Assembly (NCBI GenBank): GCA_029204225.1
Contig: CM055102.1
Location: forward strand, 38,496,585-38,560,584
DNA length: 64,000 bases
DNA from: Diphasiastrum complanatum
Lineage: Eukaryota > Streptophyta > Lycopodiopsida > Lycopodiales > Lycopodiaceae
Direction of reading: 5' to 3'
Of this stretch, positions 1-13,720 are shown one piece after another. The position numbers were made by a program, and so were the translations under genes. Positions within the stretch are counted from its first letter, which is position 1, and every line of letters begins with the position of its first letter. The notes beneath the pieces were generated by a model that saw nothing but the letters and a program-made list of their open reading frames with translations, was not told where the DNA came from and did no database searches.

Positions 1-1870
1 GTCCCTCTACTATGGACCTAGATATGAAGGGACCAAGTATGTGTCCTTGTGATACAATGATGAAGAAGGGGATATAGCTGCCCAAGTCAATACCCAAACT
101 AAGGTGAAAAACAACGGCAATGTACATATACAAACCTAAGTGCACTTAAGGCAACAGTCGTTGCAAAGGGCCCTAGTTGTTGTGCGAAGATTTTGTAGGT
201 TATTTTTGAAATGCAAAGAATTTTTGCTATGCAGTTCTTCTTTTCGTGGTCTATTTCCATGTGTAATTGAGATTTATAGTTGGAGGCATTGTACTTTGAA
301 TGCCCCATTTTTTCCCATTGCCTACAAATTGCAAAATAAAATTGCGATTTTTGTACTTGACCCTTGATATTAAATCATGCTTGAGTTGAGATTTGATTGG
401 TCCCAACAGCTCAAAAATAACTAATACTGTGGAATCGACTAGTTTGAATTATGATTCCCACAAGGTCAATACTATGTCAGGCTCCTAAATTGTCTCCTAC
501 TTTATAAGGATATATCTCCATATTTGACTTGATCGGTATTATGTCGACTTTGACATTGGTTCATAAATTGTCTTCTGCTTTATAAGGATATATCTTCAAA
601 TTTGACTTGGCCTTCTCATAAATGTATAGTGTATAAAGTGAACCTAGAACAAGTAACTATCAATGCAAAAACAAAAAAAGCTTTTCTTTTCTTTGAAAGG
701 TCAAATTTCAAATGAAGATCACATTTTTAAATGTTTCAACTAAAGACAAAACAATGACTTTTATATAAGAGATTGTCTTAGCTTTCTTATTTAGGAGGTA
801 CCCATGAAACATGTCTAAGGCATGTTTGCCTTCCAAAGAAAGGCAAAAATGAAACAAAGTGTTGGGATTTTTTAAATCACTTTTCTTATGGCCCACAATA
901 GATGAGTTGGATATGCCTACCAATGTCAGCTGGATACATTAAGTCCATCTAGTATGGACCCAAATATGAAGGAACCGACTCGCACAGTATATGTCCTTGT
1001 GATATGATGGTGATGAAGTGGATCCCTCAATATAGGCTTTGTCAATGCTAGATTAAATATTATAGCCAATACTTGAACTAAGGTGAAAAACAAGGGCAAC
1101 AATGCACATGCATCAAACCTATGCATACTCTAGGCAATGATTGTGGGAAAGCTCCCTATTATATGTACAAAGATTTTCTAAGTTCCTCTCGAAATGCAAA
1201 GAATTTTTTCTAGGCTTTTCTTCCTTTTAATTTGGTGCCTTTCTATGTGTACTTTGAGGTTTATACATTGGAAGCATTGTTCTTTGAATGTCTCATTTTT
1301 CCCATTGCCTACAAATTGAAAAATAAGATCATCATTCATACATGGATTGATGAACATTCGGTATCACCCTTCCAATATCAATCCGCTTTGATATTGATAT
1401 GCAATTCATAGGTCATGCTTGTCTTAATAATTGATTGGTACCAACAATCCAAAAACACTTTAACACTATGGAATCGACCAATATTGAATAGTGCCCACAC
1501 AACTTCGATCACAATTATGTCAACTTTGACATTGGCTCATCAATTGTGTGCTACTATGAGAGAAAATTTTGACTTGGCCTTCTCATGGATGTATCATGTA
1601 TATTGTAGAGCAAGTAACTATTGATGCAAGATAAATATATTTGAAATTCTCTTATGAAAGGTCAAATCTCATATAAAGATCATATTTTGAATTGTTTTAT
1701 CTGAAAGCCCACAAGATGAATCTTATACAAGAGGTAACTTACTTTTATTACTTGCAAGGTAGCCATGAAACTCAATTGTCATTTGTAAGCCAAAAATAAG
1801 AAAGCCTTTTAGTTGGAAAAAGAAGGGTATTGCCATCAAATACCACACATTTTCTTATGCCACCCAATCT
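1..1870. repeat. Direct duplication of a ~0.95-kb non-coding unit
   Basis: Two diverged copies lie head to tail, about 1-940 and 941-1870. Shared landmarks in the same order are a 'tatgtccttgtgat' block (38 and 990), 'actaaggtgaaaaacaa' (97 and 1077), 'cccattgcctacaaattg' (316 and 1301) and a terminal block around 'ttttcttatg' (882 and 1850). There is no sustained reading frame. The unit looks like satellite or transposon-derived DNA; the left copy begins at or before the window edge. Confidence 0.75.
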
Positions 1871-3060
1871 CTAGCCTCCAATGATGCACATATATTCTTG
1901 CCTAGAGTATGTGATTTGATTTGGATTGAATTACATGGCATTTTGAATTGCAAAATACACTAAGATGCAAATAAATATGACTTTTCAAAAAATAGGAGTG
2001 CACTAAGTAAGATTTTAAATGTACTTGTTAGTTTGAAGTCAAGTATGCATGTCAAAATGAAATATTGTAGATTAGATTAGATTTCCAGTTTACAGCCTTA
2101 CAAGTGAGTATTTGTGAGTTGTAACTAGCATTGTTGCTAAATCTAAGTGTAGATATTAGGTGTTGAAATATGATGTCCCCCATAACCTCAAAAAACTTAT
2201 GAAATTTAGGAAGTTCTTTGGGATTTCATGTTGAAATTTATAATTCTCTTTGTAAATTTCATGTTAACTTATTAGCACATGCTTATAGTTAATAGATTGA
2301 TGTGTGTGCTAAGAACTATATAGGTCCAATTGGGTGGCAATGATTATTTCTACCTCAAAATTGCAAAAAAATTTGTCTTGAAGAAGCTCAAAGCACGTGT
2401 ATTTTGCCCATTTTTTAATGATTGGACTAAACACAATAGTGGAACCTAGGCAAAAAAGTACTATAGCTCAAGCATAAACATGCCCACAATCATTCATCTA
2501 TGATCGTGTGGATGTGGTGACTTTGTTCATGTTTTCTTGCGAAAAACTAAAAACTACCAAATGTGATTGCTTGAAGCAATTTTGCTTCAATAGCAATGGA
2601 TTTGTGGTAATGATTTGCTAATTGCTGAGTCCACATGACCACTTCAACAAGCTTCATACATGCTCAAAACATTCCATACATGTGCAAGTTATGGTTTTAT
2701 GTTAGATAATGTGATTCTTGAGCTATGCACCATTGTGTAACTTATATATTGCAAGAGGCAACATACTTTACCAGTTGTTGACATTTAGTAGCTTGCTTCG
2801 ACCACAATTGCCATAGCTTATTTGCCAATAACAAGACTATGTATTTTCACAATTGCCTAAGCTTGCATGTGGCTGAAAGAGTTGCACTACCAACCTTTAA
2901 TGGCTTTGATTGCCAAATTCTATTTGATGTGCTTCATAACCATACTGGCATAGAGTATGTTATTTTTAGACTGTTAGCCATAATTTTTTTCCTCATGGAA
3001 ATTTTAGTTCCATTCAAAGAGTTGATTAACAAATCTAATCTCATTAGTCTATATTCTTTG
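1871..3060. other. Intergenic, nothing recognised
   Basis: AT-rich sequence with short frames only. I see no protein motif, RNA gene or clear repeat boundary. Confidence 0.5.
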
Positions 3061-3064
3061 GTAG

Positions 3065-3515
3065 CTGAGTTACAAGATTCTCAGTGAGTTATGTGAGTAA
3101 CATATGCAGATTTTGGAGGAATCTGCCAGATAAGGATATGTGTTTATGTACTGGATCATAGTGAGATTATTCTAAAATGTATCCAAGTATTGTTGGAACA
3201 AATACTTGTAGAGTTAATGGATCTTTTCATGGAAGATTTATGCATTAACTTAGAACTGATTTGGATAAGAATGTAAATGTACAATTGAGATATGCACCTA
3301 GACATTTGAGATTTCTAAATCATTGGCAATTAACTTGAGTAGCTGGGCTACTCCTGAATGAAGTTAATTAGTACAACAATCAGTGTGAAGATAATTCACC
3401 AGAAACTGTTTGTTTTGAGTTATATTGCTTGTAAGATGCATGATTTGTGGGTCATTTGGATTCATCAGCAAAAAAAATTATGTGCATCGAATATACGGTG
3501 TTCTTGCATGTTGCT
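3065..3515 (+). repeat. Dispersed repeat B, copy 1
   Basis: This stretch is a diverged direct copy of 7236-7755. Both contain 'tgtttatgtactggatcata', 'cacctagacatttgagattt' and 'aatcattggcaattaact' in the same order. The second copy carries about 70 extra bases after 'gagattattctca'. It is non-coding and probably part of a decayed LTR element. Confidence 0.75.
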
Positions 3516-3624
3516 AAGATCCATTACTCTTGGGATTCTTTGTGGTTTTATGGAGAATAGTCCTTGAAGGCCAATTTGTGATGCTTTTTTGGAGTTTTTT
3601 CTTGTGTAGATCGAATCTTTGGTA

Positions 3625-4850
3625 GATCTGAATTTTCCAGCAAGTGTACTTTCGTTTTAGGGTTCATTAATGATGAAATTAATGATGCATGCCGGTTCTC
3701 TCCAATGATTTATGATTCTAGGCTATGTTTTGGTCAAAATTGCTTGGTTTTTCATGCTTTTTGGCACAAAATAGATAGTAAGAACCAAAATCCAGCAGGA
3801 TTAGATCAATTAGATGGTTGTAATTCTATAAATTCGTTTGCATGTGTTAGAGAAAGAGTTGTATGTCATGAATTTCCACTTTTTTGTGATGAAAAAAAAT
3901 CAAAAAATAGCCAAAAATCATCATTTTTGCTTGTTTTTTCATAAAGTTGGATAGTAGGTGGCTGTAAAACACCATGTAGAGCTTGTAAAGAGGTGGAACA
4001 AAGTCTTTTGAAGCTTTTCCTAAAGTTAGAACCAAGAATTCCAGCAATTGAACTGGTAGGAAGTCAAAAAAGTTCAAAAAATGACTATTTTTTGTGATTT
4101 TTGGGGGATGGATCTCTCCAAATCCATAAGGAGATCATTCTGGAATTAATTACAGCATGATTAACATTCTTTTTTACCTTCCCAGCAAGCTATCTGACCT
4201 ATAAAATGATGGTCGGTGGCTTATGCACCATCTCCATCAAGTTTGAAGCTAGTTTGACTTCTACAAATCAAGAAATCTTCGTTCTCAGCCTATACTGCAT
4301 CTTAGAATCACTATGAATGCTTCATGGAAGTCTAATTGATTGTTTAAGACTGTTGGTAGCATCTTTTGGGCTAGGATGGGTGTTTGCACGTTTTTGCATG
4401 ATTTTGTCTTGTGGAAATGCGCCCTACTACAGTTTTTATGACACTCTGATCTCGCACATGTGAAGCCTAGGTGTAGGCTGATGTGGCAAGCATCTTGTTC
4501 ACTTGGTCTCCCTCTGTACTGAGCTTTACAACACCCAATTTGGTGTCCTGTAGCCAAAGTTATGATCATCTAAAGTTTTGCAGTTTTGTGAGTAAAATTG
4601 GCAAATTTTGAAATTGTTCTGATTGCATGCCAGTCATTTCCCTAATTTGTAGTATTGTGCTTGCATGAATTAGTTGCATATTTATTCTCAGAGTGATTCT
4701 GACATGCATGTGGGATTTACAATCATTTTGAGTGATCATATGCATGTGCTCTGACAGTTGGGTCACAAATCAGTGTTAATGGCTGACAAATTTCGTAAAA
4801 CTGAAGTTTACGTAAAAAATTCCGTAATAACATTTGTGACTGATGTAGTG
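3625..4850 (+). repeat. LTR-like dispersed repeat C, copy 1 (5'-truncated)
   Basis: It matches 46354-47524 along its length: the shared run starts near 'gtagatctgaattttcca', passes 'gtaaaacaccatgtagagct' and ends near 'aagtttacgtaaaa'. The other copy begins with TGTCATGTCC..., resembling the TGTTATGTCC starts seen at 9044 and 10545 after purine-rich tracts, so the family is probably the LTR of a gypsy-like or non-autonomous element. No coding content is seen. Confidence 0.65.
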
Positions 4851-7235
4851 TGTGTGTTTTGCATGCCAGTTTGACATTGGGTTAGTAACATTATGAATCG
4901 GACAGTATTTCAATTTTTTTGATTTTGATTGCCTTTTGTACTAACAGTATTTTTTTCAGAATTTTCGAATTACGTACAATAAAGCAAAAATTGAGTTTTC
5001 CAAAAAAATCAAAATTTTGGTCATTTTTTCATTATCTATGGAATCAGTTTCGATTAGTGAATTGATTAAACTGAGTTTATCAGTCAGAATTGATCACACT
5101 GTTTTCACTAAGTCTAAATTATTTTCTAGTGATAGATAAGTTAAAATTGACAGAAGAAACCACAATGAAATCGACCGACAATTTTTACTGTACTGTCATT
5201 CTTTTAACTTTTGGAGTTGGGAACTCCCAGATTGAAAGTTAAAATTTGAATTTTTTTTTAATTAAATTTTAGTTTGGTTAAATTTTAATTAAACTATCAG
5301 CTACTTGTCTGATAGTTTTCTAATTGACGTTGATCGCAAGAAATCAGTCAAGTGAACGTTTGTGCAAGATACTCGTAAATTTGAATTAAAATTGTCAAAC
5401 AATATGAAATGACCAGATTGAATGAGTGACAATAGTATTCTTTATCTAGACAGTAAATCTGATAGGATAAGGTTCAAGAATTATTGAAGTCCTATTGGTG
5501 GGATTTTCATTCATGTAATTTCATATTCTGTGTTTGGATAGGTTTTTTCAATATTAACGAAGTAATGCCAAACCAATCAATAAAAAAAAAAAGTCCAATT
5601 TTATTGGAAATTTGTAATAATAGAAATTGCATAACTGATTGCATTTCTAGTAAAATCCTATAGTGAATTATATTCAAAAGATCATACTAGTATTGTTTCA
5701 CATACTAGTAAATGATTTTTAATATATCAGATATTCAGCCCAGGTATAGGACAGAAATGAAATTGTTTTAGACTTTTTCCTACAATAATCAATTTTTAAA
5801 CGTTTACTAATGTCGTTACGTCTTCTTGCTACCTTAGCTGAAATAGATTTTTAGAGAACTGAAAATTCTAAAGGGGGAAGAAGAGTGGACATCAAAGGTA
5901 GTAACTGTGATCAAGAAATGTATTTTGCAGTTTGAATTTCATGTAAATTCCAGTCAATAATTGCTTAATACCGATTATTAATTTCCTGGGTAGAATTCAT
6001 TCAGTTGAATTCGTAACTGATATTTTTGTAACCATCGAGTTATTTACAGTTTTGGATGTTAATTGTGATGTTAGAAGTGAAATCTGATACGTGAATTACA
6101 TTAAATCTGTTAATTGACAAAAGCTTGTCCCTAGATTTGATGCATCAGTAGGGAATTTGAAGCTTATTCATTAACTAGGAAAGATCAAAATGTAATGTGG
6201 AACCATGTTAATTCTTCTGTTTAAGTTACATGGTCAGATGTGGATTTGTGGTATCCATCTGATAGGCATGCTAAATATCCAAATAAATGGATTCTCCATT
6301 GTTTGGGAACAAGAGATAATATCCTATAATGATTATAGGACAACTAGATTATCAAAGGATCTCTAGAATATCAGATAAGACGGTTAAATATCTCGAATAT
6401 AAGACATCAGACTAGTTTATATGAATTTTTTTCAGCATGAAGTTATTTTTTGAAAGAATGTCATGTCATATAAATTACTACTTGTGTGAATTGACTTGGA
6501 ATTCAGATAAACTCTAAGGTTAAAATGTTTCAGTTTCTTAAACCTAGAATATCCTTGTTGAATAAATGGATTTCGATAGAATAGTATATTCTATCACTCA
6601 GATTGGAAATATTTGAAGGAGAAGTCATGTTTGTAATGAAGTGAATCCTTTAGTGGAAGCACTTATTACTGACTTTTCCTGGATTTAGATATTTTCATAT
6701 ATCATCTTTCCAGTTAACTTTTATTGAAATTTATAATTTCTTTAAAAGGAGGGGTGAAGTAGTAGGATAAAATTGTATTTGGAAATGTGTAGATTGCATA
6801 GTTTTTTGGAAGAGAACCAACTGTGGTATAGAAATGAGGTGTGGTCTGAAAGTAATTTCGGATAGATTCAAAGTAAGATGCCTAATTGGAACTTTCGAAT
6901 ATGAGAAATTCTCTAGGGATTGTGTGGACAATCTAGAACTAGAACAGGTTTGGAATTTGAATCATTATCTATAAGTAGTATAGTAAAATGTCAAAGGTTA
7001 CTAATACCATTTTGATTGGAATAGAAGTAAGTTTGATTAGAATTTAAGTCTGAGAGTTATATATTGGGTCAACCTAATCTTAGTTTAAGTATTAGGATCA
7101 GAGAGGGGTTGATTGAGTGGAAGAAATTATGTAATTAGAGATAAGTTGGATTGGAAAATTATTGAGAGTGAATGTCTCAGAGATTTTCCGGATATGTTAT
7201 TTACTCATGAGAAATAGAAAATATTTTATAGTTGA
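4851..7235. other. Non-coding interior, no protein recognised
   Basis: This 2.4-kb AT-rich stretch has no convincing protein similarity on either strand. By position it may be the interior of a large non-coding LTR element that includes repeats B, C and D, but I see no primer-binding site to prove that. Confidence 0.4.
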
Positions 7236-7755
7236 GTTACAAGATCTCAGTGAGATATGTGAGTAACATATGTGGGTTCTGGAAGAATCTGCCAAGTAAG
7301 AATGTGTTTATGTACTGGATCATAGTGAGATTATTCTCATATGTGCATGATTAATCTTGTATGAATCTACTGTGTGATTCTAGTTACTAAGGTTATTTGG
7401 TGCACTTAACCTAGTCGACGAACATAAGCATATGATCAAGTATTGTTTTGACAGATACTTGCAGAGTTATTGTATGGAAGATTTATGGATTAACTTATAA
7501 ACGATTTGGGTAAGGATCTAAATGTGGTGTTATACTAGTTCTTCACCTAGACATTTGAGATTTCTGAATCATTGGCAATTAACTTTAGTTGATTACTCTA
7601 GGATGAAATTAATTGGTAAAATGATCAGTGTGATATGGATTCATCAGAAACTGATGGTTTTGATTTATATTACTTGTAAGACGCATGATTAGTGAATTAT
7701 TTGGGTTCATCGATTGAAATTATGTGCATTGGATATACAGTATTCTTGGAATAGA
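7236..7755 (+). repeat. Dispersed repeat B, copy 2
   Basis: Direct copy of 3065-3515 with a roughly 70-base insertion or the complementary deletion in copy 1. No open frame of note. Confidence 0.75.
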
Positions 7756-7954
7756 GTATTCCTTAGTTAAGGAATAGACTCAGCTCATTAGTGATTGTAT
7801 CCCAGAGAGCTCAAATGGATAAGAACAACAATTGAATTGATATTCAGCAGGACTTTGGATATCTAGATTTGATTCTAGACAAGAATATAAAGTTTTTTGT
7901 AGTTGAAGATGATTGTCATTATCATTTTAGTATGCTTTCTATCTTTAATTACCA

Positions 7955-9060
7955 ATGGTATATAGAACTTGAAAATCTAGCACTTCTGTCAGAGAATCCT
8001 GTTAGGAGAAGATTTCTAAAATCCCGTGTTTTCTTGTTGGGAAAGATTTTGGAATGATTCTTACTTTTCTTTTGTTATGTTGGACATATACTCCAGTATT
8101 CCATAAATGATTAAGTATGGTTTTGGATTCCAGAAAGTTATGATTGACGAATCATACGAATATAAATATTTATGACTGACGGATCATGAATAGTTACTTA
8201 ATTGTTGTTAGTGGATTATAAGGAATTGTAATGATTCTTAAGTGTGATGATTAATTCTTGATCTATTATTTGAGTAAGAATTCAGATCAGTGTTTTGAAT
8301 CTCTCTACTCCAAAATTTTATTTGAGAACCTATGGATCTCACAATCATTCTCACAAGATATGTATTTTATTTGTGGAGAATTTAATTTATCTAGTGGATA
8401 TTATTCTACTACATTTAATGGTCTGCAAATGCTTGAGTACAGTTCTTCATTTGAATTGGATCTTCAGTTATCATAGGAGACAGACAAGTCTATTAAGATG
8501 AATGAATGCTATTTTCTAGTATTTGGTGCTAGAAATAGGAGCATTTAACTCAAAAGAGTATCTGGGATACTCAGAGTTGAGTTTTAATCATTCTATATCT
8601 TAATGATTCTCCTAGAGATTCTAAGTGAATGAATTTTCATATCTTAGAATTTGGATTCTAAGGATATTGTAGCTGAAAGCTTATGAATTATTTGTCAGAG
8701 TTGTGGATAATTTCATAATGTAATTATAATTATTTTATTATTCCTTTAACTTTAAATCTCTTAAGTTAGGTTATTTTATCCAGTGTGTTTCATGTAAGTG
8801 CTTTACATGAAGGTGATGTTACTAACTTATGGTGAATATAACCTAGATGGAAAATTTATCGCTTAGTGTACTTTTCAAACCTGAGTTGTACTCCAGTGCA
8901 GAGATTATCTCTGAGTACTTGTTTGATGTGAAAGTTTGACTAAGGATAATGATTTTCTCGGTCAATATTGAAAGTTAAAAGAGCTGTAATTCTTTCTTGT
9001 TTAGAGAGCTTCTAAGGATAGAAGCAGTTTGAGGAGGGAAGAATGTTATGTCCATGGCCA
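7955..9060 (+). repeat. Repeat D, copy 1, ending in an LTR-start-like sequence
   Basis: The same ~1.1-kb sequence recurs at 9566-10560. Landmarks are 'atatagaacttgaa' (7959 and 9570), 'tgtggagaatt' (8374 and 9957) and a terminal purine-rich tract followed by TGTTATGTCCA (9044 and 10545). The purine tract plus TG start is what is seen where a gypsy internal region meets its 3' LTR, so each copy may be an internal 3' end. No protein was recognised. Confidence 0.7.
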
Positions 9061-9565
9061 GTAAGTAGGATTCAGTATACTCCTAGTCTTAGATACACGG
9101 TACTCCAGTAAATCAAGCTGTTAGTTATGCCACATCATACTAGATGTGAACCGAAAGTAACTAATATCCGTGTGAGGCCCAGAACACACTAAATGGAGTT
9201 TAGACAAGGTATGAGACAGTGTATGCATCTGTAGAGTTATCAATAGCAATTCTATGAATAGTTGGTCCATGCTTAGGACTCTATTCCAGGTGAATCTATG
9301 TATAGAAAACTTAGGGCTATGCATGGCTATGTGCCCAGGTTGCTTTTGGCTCTATATATTGAGGCCAAACTCGCCCTACTCCTCATTGTGGTCATTGATT
9401 CATTGCCAGAGTTTCACTCTACCTTCATGCTTCTTATTTCTTGGCTTGGGGGTGAAGCTTCTAGAGTTGATTGGTTGCTTCTACTTGGTTGGGTGGTTGC
9501 TCCATAGTGTGTTTTCCATTGTGTTTTATCTTCTAGATATGACCTTAGGGAGCTTCCCTTATATA
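9044..9565 (+). repeat. Possible LTR fragment between repeat D copies
   Basis: It starts TGTTATGTCCATGGCC directly after a purine-rich tract (GAGGAGGGAAGAA) and contains 'aggattcag', also found near the start of the LTR-like repeat at 46318. A 124-codon frame (9254-9628) shows no recognisable protein. The right boundary is uncertain. Confidence 0.4.
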
Positions 9566-10560
9566 TGGCATATAGAACTTGAATATCTTGAAATTCTATT
9601 AAGAATCTGGTTTGGAGAATACTTTTAAAATCCAGTATTTTTCAAGTGGGAAAGATTTTAGAGTGATTCTTATATGTCATGAGTTATGTTGGGTATCTTT
9701 TAATGATTATGGTTTTGGATTCTAATGAATCATAAGAATCTGAGTATTTGTGATTGCCGAATCATAATTAGATACTTAATTATTAATAGAGGATTATAAG
9801 GAAATATGATGATTCTTATGTTTGGTGAGTAATTCTCGATCTATTGAATGAGTCAAGAATTTAGATTGGTATGTTGAAAAATCTAAATCTCTCGATTCCA
9901 GTGTGTTGAGAACGTTTGAGTCTCATAGGCATTCTCATAAAGTAAGTTGTTTTACTTGTGGAGAATTCAATTAATCTAGTGGGTGGTATTTTGCTACAGA
10001 TTATAGTCTATAGATGCTTGGGGACAATTTCTAGACTAGATCTTCGGTTGTTATAGGGGACAGAAAAATCTATTACGATTGGATGGATGCTATTTTCTTG
10101 CATGAGATGCTAGAAACGAGAGCATTAAACTCAAGAGAGTATCTAGGGTACTCATAGTGGATTTAAAATCATATTTATCTTGATGGATCTCCTAGAAGTT
10201 CTACTCGAAAGAACTGTTATACCTTAGACCTTTGGATATTCTAAGAGTATTTGTACCCAACAACATTTATGAATTTTCTACAAGAGGTTGTGGATAATTT
10301 CATACTCTAATTGTCAGTTTTTTTAGCTTTGGTCTTATGAGTCACGTTTTGCTTCATCCAATGTTATCATGTAAAGTGTTTTACATGAATGTGATATTGC
10401 TAACTTATAGAGAGTGAAACCCAGATGGAAAAAATTATCGCTTAGTGTACTTAATGTTTTCTAGGTAAATGTGGGAAGTTAAAAGAATTGGTTCCTAGTT
10501 TTCTTTCATGTTCTGCGGATAGAACCAATTCAATGGGAGAAGAATGTTATGTCCACGTCT
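9566..10560 (+). repeat. Repeat D, copy 2
   Basis: Direct, diverged copy of 7955-9060, ending with a purine-rich tract and TGTTATGTCCACG at 10545. The copy offset is about 1.5-1.6 kb. Confidence 0.7.
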
Positions 10561-10739
10561 TGCATATCATGTACAAAATAAGCTCACCTACTTGACAACA
10601 TGATTCTAATTTGAAAATAATAGTCCAATCTTCCTTGATTGAGTACATGCTAGCAATGGATCTGAATTGTAGTGTGATCATTTTAGAATGAAAGACAAGA
10701 AAGCAGTAAATTGATTCTCCATCCAAAATGAATTACTAA

Positions 10740-11800
10740 TTTGTGTAGTGTGTGTACCAGGTGATGGTATAATGAAACATAAGATCTTGTTTAAACATCA
10801 TGATGCACCCAATGGTGGTCACCTATGTATCCACTGAACTTTAGATTTAATGTATGAGGACTTATTTGGAAAAAAATGAAACCTTCATAGAATTGCATCT
10901 TGGTGTCAAGTGGCTAAATTAGATTGCATGGAGGACTCTTGTTGCCATTGGAAATTCCTACCAAGTGTGTGGTGGAAAAATATTTCAATGGATCTTGTAG
11001 TTGGTCTTCCTAGGAAATAGAAAGGCAATGATGGTCTTCTAATCAAGGTGGCTACATATATTCCCATGAGATCAACAATGAAAGATTTTCATTTATCCTC
11101 GATTTTTGTCAAAAATTTGTTCAAGCATTTTTCTCTTCAAATTTTGTTGGTGATCATGATTCCAAATTCACTAGACATCTTTTGTTAGATGTATTCTAGA
11201 AACTTGAGAATATCCTTTGTTTCAAGTCTTTGGACCATAAAGAACAAAGTGGTCAGATAGAAAGGATTAATCAAATGATGGACAATATGCTTCTTTGAGA
11301 AAGGTCTTGTAATAAGCAATCTTATTGGAAGGTGCATCTTGCATTATTCGAGTTTAAATATAATAATAAAAAACTCGTCGACTAAATCTAGTCCACTTTT
11401 GCTCATGTTTAGACTCCAACCATGTTCACTACTTAACATTGAGATTTGAAATCATTTGCAGTTAAAAAGCACTTGATTATTCCATCATGTGCAATAGATT
11501 TTGCAATTAGCACGTGAGAATAGTTGCTCATGATGTAGCCAAACATTATATTGACTTAAAATGACCTCTGCAAAATTTCCATGTAGGTTAATGGGTCTAC
11601 TTGATAATTATGAAATGTTATAATGTTTTTTGTACTAAAAAACATTATAAATTGTTTACACATTATAATGGATGGAACAAAATTCTAAAAAGAATTAGAA
11701 TCTTTGGCTTACCAAGTGGATCTTCCCAATGGTTTGAAGGTTCATCTCGAACTTTTCACCAGTCATCTTAAGCTTAGCTTTCGTGAAGGAGAGACTTAAA
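10740..11800 (+). pseudogene. Ty3/gypsy integrase remnant
   Basis: Translation in shifting frames gives the order expected of a gypsy integrase: a zinc-binding start (CVPGDGIMKHKILFKHHDA), a core-like stretch (ISMDLVVGLP, then a GNDGLLIKVATY block) and a C-terminal piece near 11700 (AYQVDLPNGLKVHLELFT) that matches the usual post-integrase 'AYRL.LP...HPVFHVS' region. Many stops and frameshifts interrupt it, so it is dead. No LTRs could be tied to it. Family assignment is by motif recall only. Confidence 0.7.
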
Positions 11801-12149
11801 GAAAAGATGATCTCCTTGAGGATATTTATTTTCTCTCTTGAATTACTACTAATTTTTCATATAAAGAGATTTACATCATGTCAAAAAGACATGCCACTTG
11901 CTTTTGTTCGCACAATGAATATAACAACATCTAAATCAATTGAAAGTAATAGGTGAAGGTAGTCATGATGTCTATTGGCTTTATTAGACATTTGGGCTCA
12001 AACTGCGTGTCATTTTCTCTTTTAAGTTTACCACTGACCTTCCTAAACAAGAAATAAAATGGGAGGTCTCCCTTTTTGAGCTAGTTAAGTCTTTATATAA
12101 GTATTGGAAGCAAGAACATGATGCACAGTGGATTGCTACTTTACTAGTT
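11801..12149. other. Spacer between two retroelement remnants
   Basis: AT-rich sequence without a recognisable motif. Confidence 0.4.
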
Positions 12150-13720
12150 TTGCATAGGCTTTTCGATTGTCAAGCCTATGCACACATACCTGAAGATAAT
12201 AAATAAAAAAATTGATGCAAAGTCTACAAAGTGTGTGTTTGCTAGTTTTGATGTTAGGGCAAAAGCTTCTAGGATGTATAATTAGGAAGCCAAGAAGCTC
12301 ATGATTAATCATGATATAGTTTTTGATGAGCTAGATGGGCATGCAAATTATGTAGATTTGCACAACTTACCCTTTAATCAAGAGGATGATATGAAAGTGA
12401 AAGACAATTGTGCTAGTGAGGGTCAAATAAAAAACAATGAAGCATCAATATCATAAATGCCAAGAGAAATCTAGGAGTGAAGGACTTGTAAGCAAGCTTG
12501 TGTACATAGTAAATCACAAGAACCAATGTATGGAAAAGAGTGATATTTGGGATCTTTACCTCATTGCAAACAACTATTACTTGTAAATGGTTATACAAAG
12601 TCAAGCTTCATACAAATGATACATTGGATAAGTATTAAGGCAAGATTAGTGGCATGAGGATTTCAACAACAAGAAGGAATCAACTTCAAAGAGACTTTTG
12701 TCCTAGTTGCAAAGATGCTAACTGTAAAGCCCATTATTATCACCTAGATAGGAGATATGCACACAAGAGAACTGGTTGTGGCAAGAACCACCAAACCAAC
12801 GGGTCTAGCAAATGGCTAGGAACCCCCAAATCCGATCCCTATAGAATGATGATCCCTATAGAATATACTACGATAACAAGAGCATAGATAGATACTCATA
12901 ATATGTTGACACGAGAGGAGTGAAGATATATATGTCCCAAACTCTAGTCTCCATATGACATGCTTATTATCCTTCAAGAAATGTCCCCTGCATGCAAGCT
13001 ACAATAGTCAATAGAAGCGATCATCCACAACCACTCTCGCATGAGGCAATGCCTTAACCAAATAGGGACATAAGACCTATTTTGGATTAAGGGGTACTCT
13101 ATCATATAGGCTAGGCCTTATACCACTATGCATGAAAAGGATTTAACAATAACTATTTGTTCATGGGTAGCAATTGCAACATATCATGATTGGCAAATAC
13201 AACAAAGGGATGTGAAGGCATTTTTCTTGAATGAAAATCTTAGTAAAGATGTTTAGGTGGAATAGTTGGAAGGTTTTGTACATGCACAAGGAACACTTAG
13301 TGTGCAAATTCAAGAAGATAATTTACAATCTAAAGCAAGCACCAAGAACTTGGAATTCATGCATCAAACACATAGATGAACATCATTAAACGGATCCAAA
13401 ACTTTGTCCTTAATCATGAAGGTGATGTTGTGTCAATTGTTCCTTATGTAGATGATTTGGATCGTACAAAAAATAATTCACTTGTTGGTGAAAACACATC
13501 ACTTCTTGATGACACTTTTTATATGATCGATTTAGGCTTGATGCACTATTGTTTGGGCTTAGAAGTATGGCATTGTGAAGGGGATATAATGCTTACTCAA
13601 TGCAACTATATAGTTAATATTTTTAACTAGAATACATTTGCGAAACTTGTGTGGACTTGAAATTAGATAGAGTAATCTCTTCTCGATAAAGAAAATTGAG
13701 GACTACAAAATCAGGTGATA
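12150..13720 (+). pseudogene. Ty1/copia pol remnant (integrase end to reverse transcriptase)
   Basis: Fragments occur in copia order. Around 12170-12330 is the post-integrase stretch (CQAYAHIPEDNK, then KCVFASFDVRAKASRMYN). At 12635-12720 is the reverse transcriptase entry (GFQQQEGINFKETF). At 13160-13300 is the QQRDVKAFFLNENL block. At 13376-13630 is the catalytic YVDD followed by IDLGLMHYCLGLEV. Stops and frameshifts are frequent. About 0.4 kb between 12727 and 13145 does not fit copia and looks like a later insertion. Confidence 0.8.

Noticed and set aside
9254-9628. 124-codon hydrophobic frame as a membrane protein
   Set aside because: It lies between repeat D copies in LTR-like sequence, and AT/T-rich DNA gives such Leu/Phe-rich frames by chance.
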